A stretch of DNA of 64,000 nucleotides, from NCBI GenBank assembly GCA_964424455.1, contig CAYRJA010000003.1:1-64000 (forward strand), in the 5' to 3' direction. The translations under genes were made by a program, and so were the position numbers. The notes below the pieces were generated by a model that was not told where the DNA came from, did no database searches, and saw only the letters and a program-made list of their open reading frames with translations. Source of the stretch: CAYRJA01 sp964424455 (GTDB lineage: Bacteria > Bacteroidota > Bacteroidia > Chitinophagales > UBA10324). Below are positions 61,113 to 64,000 of this stretch, one piece after another (position 1 is the first letter of the stretch; each line of letters opens with the position of its first letter).

Positions 61113-62417
61113 ATGCTTAATATTCCGTATTCAGAAAGTCCGCGCGTTGTGATAATCGGCGGTGGCTTTGGCGGAATTAATCTTGCCAAATCTCTTCGTA
61201 AAAAAAAATTTCAGGTCGTTCTGCTTGACAGAAACAATTACCATCTTTTTCAACCCTTGTTATATCAGGTGGCTACCGGCGGACTCGACCCCGGGAGTAT
61301 CGCTTTCCCACTGAGAAAAATTCTATCGGGAGATCAGAATTCCTTTTTCAGAATCTGTGAAGTACAAAAAATTATTCCTGAAAAGAGTGAGGTTGAAACT
61401 TCTATCGGTTCACTTCACTACGATTACTTAGTAATAGCAACCGGAACTACTACCAATTATTTTGGGATGGATAGTTTTAAGAAAAATTCCTTACCCATGA
61501 AATCTGTAACAGAGGCTCTTGACATACGCAGTTTTGTGTTACAGAATTTTGAAACGGCTCTTGACACTAAAGACAATAATGAAAAGGAAGCGCTAATCAA
61601 TTTTGTAATCGTGGGCGGCGGACCCGCCGGAGTGGAACTTGCCGGAGCGCTTGGTGAAATGCGGCGTTTTGTTTTGCCGGATGATTATCCTGAAATTGAT
61701 TTCAGGAAGATGAGGGTTTATCTGTTTGAAGCCGGAGCAAGACTGTTGCCGGGTATGTCAGAAAAATCATCGGCTTTAGCTAAAAAGTATCTGGAGCAAC
61801 TTAGTGTTACAGTTTTATTAAACAAACGGGTAGATGATTACGACGGCGCTAATGTGAAATTCACTCCAATGAATGACAAATCAGGGAAAGTACAGTCTAT
61901 CGCAGTAAAAACCGTTTTGTGGACAGCCGGTGTGGAAGGCACGTTGATAAATGGCATTCCTGAAAATACTGTAACACGTGGTAAGCGAATAAAGGTGGAC
62001 AGCTATAACAAAGTCATAGGCACAGAAAATATTTTTGCAATCGGCGATATTGCTGCAATGGAATCGAAGGAACTACCTAAAGGACATCCGCAACTTGCCC
62101 CTGTTGCCATTCAGCAGGGAAAAACTTTAGCAAGAAATCTTAGCTTGATAGTAGCGGGTAAAAGTAGCTCGCTTGTGCCTTTCAAATATTTTGACAAAGG
62201 AATTATGGCAACTGTTGGTCGTAATCGTGCTGTTGCAGAAACATTAAGACTACAACTCGGCGGTTGGATTGCATGGCAGGCATGGCTGTGGGCACACTTA
62301 TTATTCCTGATTGGTTTTAGGAATAAAATTGCCGTATTGTTAGACTGGATATGGAATTACATCACTTACGACAGAGCTATCCGGTTAATTATTCATCCGT
62401 TTAAAAGAGATAGCTGA
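61113..62417 (+). CDS. ndh: Type II NADH dehydrogenase
   Basis: NDH-2 is a single-subunit, non-proton-pumping flavoenzyme passing electrons from NADH to quinone. The 434-aa protein has FAD motif VVIIGGGFGGINLAKSL near residue 11 and NADH motif FVIVGGGPAGVELAGAL near 165, with LFQPLLYQVATGGLDPGSIA near 46 and FAIGDIAAMESKELPKGHPQL near 310. The C-terminal amphipathic/hydrophobic region (WIAWQAWLWAHLLFLIGFRNK) anchors it to the membrane. The cupin gene starts inside its last codon, so the genes are coupled. Five TGTWACA copies are present in or just before it. Confidence 0.95.
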   Translation: MLNIPYSESPRVVIIGGGFGGINLAKSLRKKKFQVVLLDRNNYHLFQPLLYQVATGGLDPGSIAFPLRKILSGDQNSFFRICEVQKIIPEKSEVETSIGSLHYDYLVIATGTTTNYFGMDSFKKNSLPMKSVTEALDIRSFVLQNFETALDTKDNNEKEALINFVIVGGGPAGVELAGALGEMRRFVLPDDYPEIDFRKMRVYLFEAGARLLPGMSEKSSALAKKYLEQLSVTVLLNKRVDDYDGANVKFTPMNDKSGKVQSIAVKTVLWTAGVEGTLINGIPENTVTRGKRIKVDSYNKVIGTENIFAIGDIAAMESKELPKGHPQLAPVAIQQGKTLARNLSLIVAGKSSSLVPFKYFDKGIMATVGRNRAVAETLRLQLGGWIAWQAWLWAHLLFLIGFRNKIAVLLDWIWNYITYDRAIRLIIHPFKRDS

Positions 62418-62917
62418 TGCACTCCGCCGACTATTGGATTGATAAGCTAAAATTACAATCGCATCCTGAAGGTGGTTATTTCTCTGAAGCTTACCGTGCG
62501 GAAGGTATAATTCCTTCATCTGTGTTGCCTGCCGGATTTAATGGTGAAAGAAATTTTTCCACTTCTATTTATTTCCTGTTACAGTATAATCAGTTCTCCG
62601 CATTTCACCGGATTCGCTCGGATGAATTGTGGCATTTTTATTCAGGAGGTTCCTTAGATATTTCTGTCATTTATCCTTCAGGGAAACTGGGGATTTTAAA
62701 ATTAGGCAATCAACCAGAGCAGGGAGAATCTTTTCAAAGAGTAGTAAAAGCAGGGTGCTGGTTTGCATCGAGTCCGGCAAAGAAAAGCGCTTACTCACTC
62801 GTAGGATGTACCGTAGCACCGGGGTTTGATTTCCATGATTTTGAATTAGCAGAGCGAAAAAGTCTGATTCAACAGTTTCCGCAACACAAAGACCTTATTA
62901 CACATCTTACACGATAA
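62417..62917 (+). CDS. Cupin, DUF985 family
   Basis: The 166-aa protein is a single cupin barrel of the DUF985 type: LKLQSHPEGGYFSEAYRA near residue 12, FSTSIYFLLQYNQFSAFHRIRSDELWHFYSGG near 47 and CTVAPGFDFHDFELA near 135, with conserved His and Glu as likely metal ligands. Members are thought to bind small molecules or metals, but function is unknown. Its ATG overlaps the ndh stop by 1 bp. Confidence 0.85.
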   Translation: MHSADYWIDKLKLQSHPEGGYFSEAYRAEGIIPSSVLPAGFNGERNFSTSIYFLLQYNQFSAFHRIRSDELWHFYSGGSLDISVIYPSGKLGILKLGNQPEQGESFQRVVKAGCWFASSPAKKSAYSLVGCTVAPGFDFHDFELAERKSLIQQFPQHKDLITHLTR

Positions 62918-62926
62918 TCTGAATCT

Positions 62927-62934
62927 TATTTTTG
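62927..62934 (+). promoter_or_regulatory. TAnnTTTG box 4 nt before the DUF3109 gene
   Basis: TATTTTTG is followed by CAAA and the ATG at 62939, the same 4-nt geometry as in front of purD, thiL and the YcxB-like gene. It predicts a leaderless start. Confidence 0.5.
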
Positions 62935-62938
62935 CAAA

Positions 62939-63517
62939 ATGATAGTTATTGATAATACAATTATTTCAGAAGACCTGATTGACAAGCAGTTTGTTTGCAA
63001 TTTATCTAAATGCAAAGGCGCTTGTTGTGTAGAAGGTGATTCCGGAGCGCCCTTAGAACAGGAAGAAACTGTAACACTTGAAAATATTTATGAAAAGGTA
63101 AAGCCATACATGGATAAGGAAGGAATTGAAACTATTGAAAAGTTTGGAAAATGGCTGGTGGATACCGATGGTGATTTTGTTACACCGCTAAATGGAGGAA
63201 AAGGAAGATGTGCCTACTCATTTTTTGACAAGAATGGAATTGCCAAATGTGCAATTGAACAGGCGTATGCAGATGGAAAGATTAATTACAAAAAACCTAT
63301 CTCTTGTCATCTGTATCCTGTAAGAGTAAAAAAACATAAAGACTATGAAGCAGTGAACTATGATAAGTGGGATATATGCTCACCTGCCTGTACTCTGGGG
63401 AAAGAGTTAAATGTTCCCATATATCGTTTTGTAAAAGAAGCGCTCATCAGAAAGTACGGTGAAGCCTGGTACAAACAATTAGAAGGCGCTGTTGAATTTG
63501 CATCAGCAGGTAAGTAG
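62939..63517 (+). CDS. DUF3109 family protein
   Basis: The 192-aa protein has a conserved cysteine-rich start, FVCNLSKCKGACCVEGDSGAPL near residue 19, and further Cys in GRCAYSF, CAIEQ and SCHLYPVR then CSPACTLG. The eight-plus conserved Cys suggest zinc or an iron-sulphur cluster, as expected for DUF3109, found across Bacteroidota. Function is unknown. It follows the cupin gene after 21 bp but has its own promoter box. Confidence 0.85.
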   Translation: MIVIDNTIISEDLIDKQFVCNLSKCKGACCVEGDSGAPLEQEETVTLENIYEKVKPYMDKEGIETIEKFGKWLVDTDGDFVTPLNGGKGRCAYSFFDKNGIAKCAIEQAYADGKINYKKPISCHLYPVRVKKHKDYEAVNYDKWDICSPACTLGKELNVPIYRFVKEALIRKYGEAWYKQLEGAVEFASAGK

Positions 63518-63621
63518 CAGAATACTATAAAGATACATCTGAGTAACTGTATCTATTCCTATTTCTGTTTCTGTTTTATTCTGTATAGCAGTAAAAAATA
63601 AAATTTACTTTCGCCTCATCC

Positions 63622-64000
63622 ATGAATGGTATTGATGAAATAAAAAAACCGATTGAACGCGAGCTGGATCTTTTTGAAACAAAGTTTCGCGAATCAATGA
63701 AAAGCAATACTCCATTGCTTGATGCCATCATGCGATATATTGTAAAACGGAAAGGTAAACAGATACGACCTATGTTTGTTTTTCTGTCTGCAAAGATCTG
63801 CCTTCCTGCTGGACAGGAAGAGAAAGAAATTTCTGAAACCACTTACCGCGGCGCTGCACTGATTGAACTGTTACACACGGCTACTCTCGTACACGACGAT
63901 GTGGTGGATAACTCACTTGAGCGCAGAGGATTCTTTTCAGTTAATGCGCTATGGAAAAATAAAATTGCTGTGTTAGTCGGCGATTATCTTCTGGCAAAAG
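63622..64000 (+). CDS. Polyprenyl synthetase (partial)
   Basis: The gene runs off the window. The visible 126 codons begin MNGIDEIKKPIERELDLFE and contain RKGKQIRPMFVFLSAKI near residue 45 and the first Asp-rich motif TLVHDDVVDNSLERRG near 88, where DDVVD binds Mg2+-diphosphate. Such enzymes extend allylic diphosphates with isopentenyl diphosphate to make quinone side chains or carrier lipids, and could supply the prenyl donor for the GGGP synthase at 41954 (inference). A near-consensus box TACTTTCG (63606-63613) precedes it. The TGTTACA motif at 63869 encodes Leu-Leu-His. Confidence 0.92.
   Translation, partial: MNGIDEIKKPIERELDLFETKFRESMKSNTPLLDAIMRYIVKRKGKQIRPMFVFLSAKICLPAGQEEKEISETTYRGAALIELLHTATLVHDDVVDNSLERRGFFSVNALWKNKIAVLVGDYLLAK

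Larger units (their letters stand above)
82..63875. repeat. Iterated heptamer TGTWACA, about 113 copies
   Basis: TGTTACA or its reverse complement TGTAACA recurs through the whole window. My manual scan found 59 copies of TGTTACA and 54 of TGTAACA on the plus strand, for example at 82, 1593, 2005, 2095, 2599, 3110, 4237, 8525, 8558, 15001, 15148, 15301, 25616, 25650, 32759, 32801, 35709, 35730, 42054, 42199, 52665, 52788, 52855, 61505, 61537 and 63869. Most lie inside genes on either strand, commonly preceded by C or followed by G. A random sequence at 40% G+C would hold about 12. Other final bases (TGTAACC, TGTAACG, TGTAACT, TGTTACC, TGTTACT) each appear only about 3-5 times. The longest motif-free stretch is 15591-20652. 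The function is unknown; a HIP1-like or uptake-sequence-like role is inference. Confidence 0.9.

Noticed and set aside
63576..63842. Minus-strand 88-aa frame at the window end
   Set aside because: It is antisense to the polyprenyl synthetase gene, whose catalytic motif is clear.
82..63875. TGTWACA as a strand-biased signal such as KOPS or Chi
   Set aside because: The plus strand carries 59 TGTTACA and 54 TGTAACA with no regional switch, so there is no orientation bias.
82..63875. TGTWACA as a by-product of frequent Val-Thr codons
   Set aside because: It also appears as Leu-Leu-Gln/His in another frame and in non-coding DNA, and its one-base neighbours with the same partial codon usage are rare.
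82..63875. TGTWACA as a conventional transcription-factor operator
   Set aside because: Over 100 mostly intragenic copies in 64 kb is far too many; only the rare inverted intergenic pairs could plausibly be operators.

Overview
This window is a chromosomal segment of a Bacteroidota bacterium, most likely an environmental member of the Chitinophagales/Sphingobacteriales side of the phylum. The evidence is direct: several predicted promoters match the phylum-specific -7 box TAnnTTTG; secreted giant proteins end in type IX secretion (T9SS) sorting domains of both the 'Por secretion tail' kind and the gliding-motility (CHU_C/type B) kind; a PorZ-like T9SS component is present; and the gene set includes DUF4293, DUF3109 and a bacterial geranylgeranylglyceryl-phosphate synthase. 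G+C looks to be about 40%. No rRNA, tRNA or CRISPR was recognised.

Layout. 0.2-3.8 kb (minus strand): end of the ribosomal alpha operon, infA-rpmJ-rpsM-rpsK-rpsD-rpoA-rplQ, closed by a terminator. 4-15.7 kb: purD, a lipoprotein, two very large T9SS cargo proteins in convergent orientation, a PorZ-like propeller protein and recO. 15.7-19.9 kb: an accessory island with an AIPR-type abortive-infection/nuclease gene, a frameshifted membrane-anchored gene bracketed by attC-like inverted sequences, and a small EamA transporter; a chromate transporter of uncertain status follows. 21-29 kb: palindromic intergenic repeats, a flavin reductase, the ComM/YifB ATPase, a second chromate transporter, a 2OG-Fe(II) oxygenase and two envelope-sugar membrane enzymes. 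29-38 kb: lptD and an N-acetylmuramoyl-L-alanine amidase (divergent), RNase Y and a third T9SS cargo. 38-42 kb: a sugar-modification module (Gfo/Idh dehydrogenase, N-formyltransferase, glycosyltransferase remnant, asparagine synthase). 42-64 kb: housekeeping genes (GGGP synthase, rsgA, dtd, thiL, rnhB, upp, mqo, truA, thiolase, ndh), an ABC exporter, a HEPN/MNT toxin-antitoxin pair and several conserved unknowns, ending inside a polyprenyl synthetase gene.

The most striking signal is not a gene. The near-palindromic heptamer TGTWACA (TGTTACA or its reverse complement TGTAACA) occurs about 113 times by my manual count, roughly one per 570 bp, where base composition predicts about 12. The two orientations are almost equal (59 and 54), and most copies lie inside conserved genes, where they sit in different reading frames. 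Its single-base neighbours at the last position occur only about 3-5 times each. The largest gap in the whole window, 15.59-20.65 kb, coincides with the accessory island. This is the behaviour of a genome-wide iterated motif such as cyanobacterial HIP1 or the DNA uptake sequences of Neisseria and Pasteurellaceae. I know of no description of such a motif for Bacteroidota.
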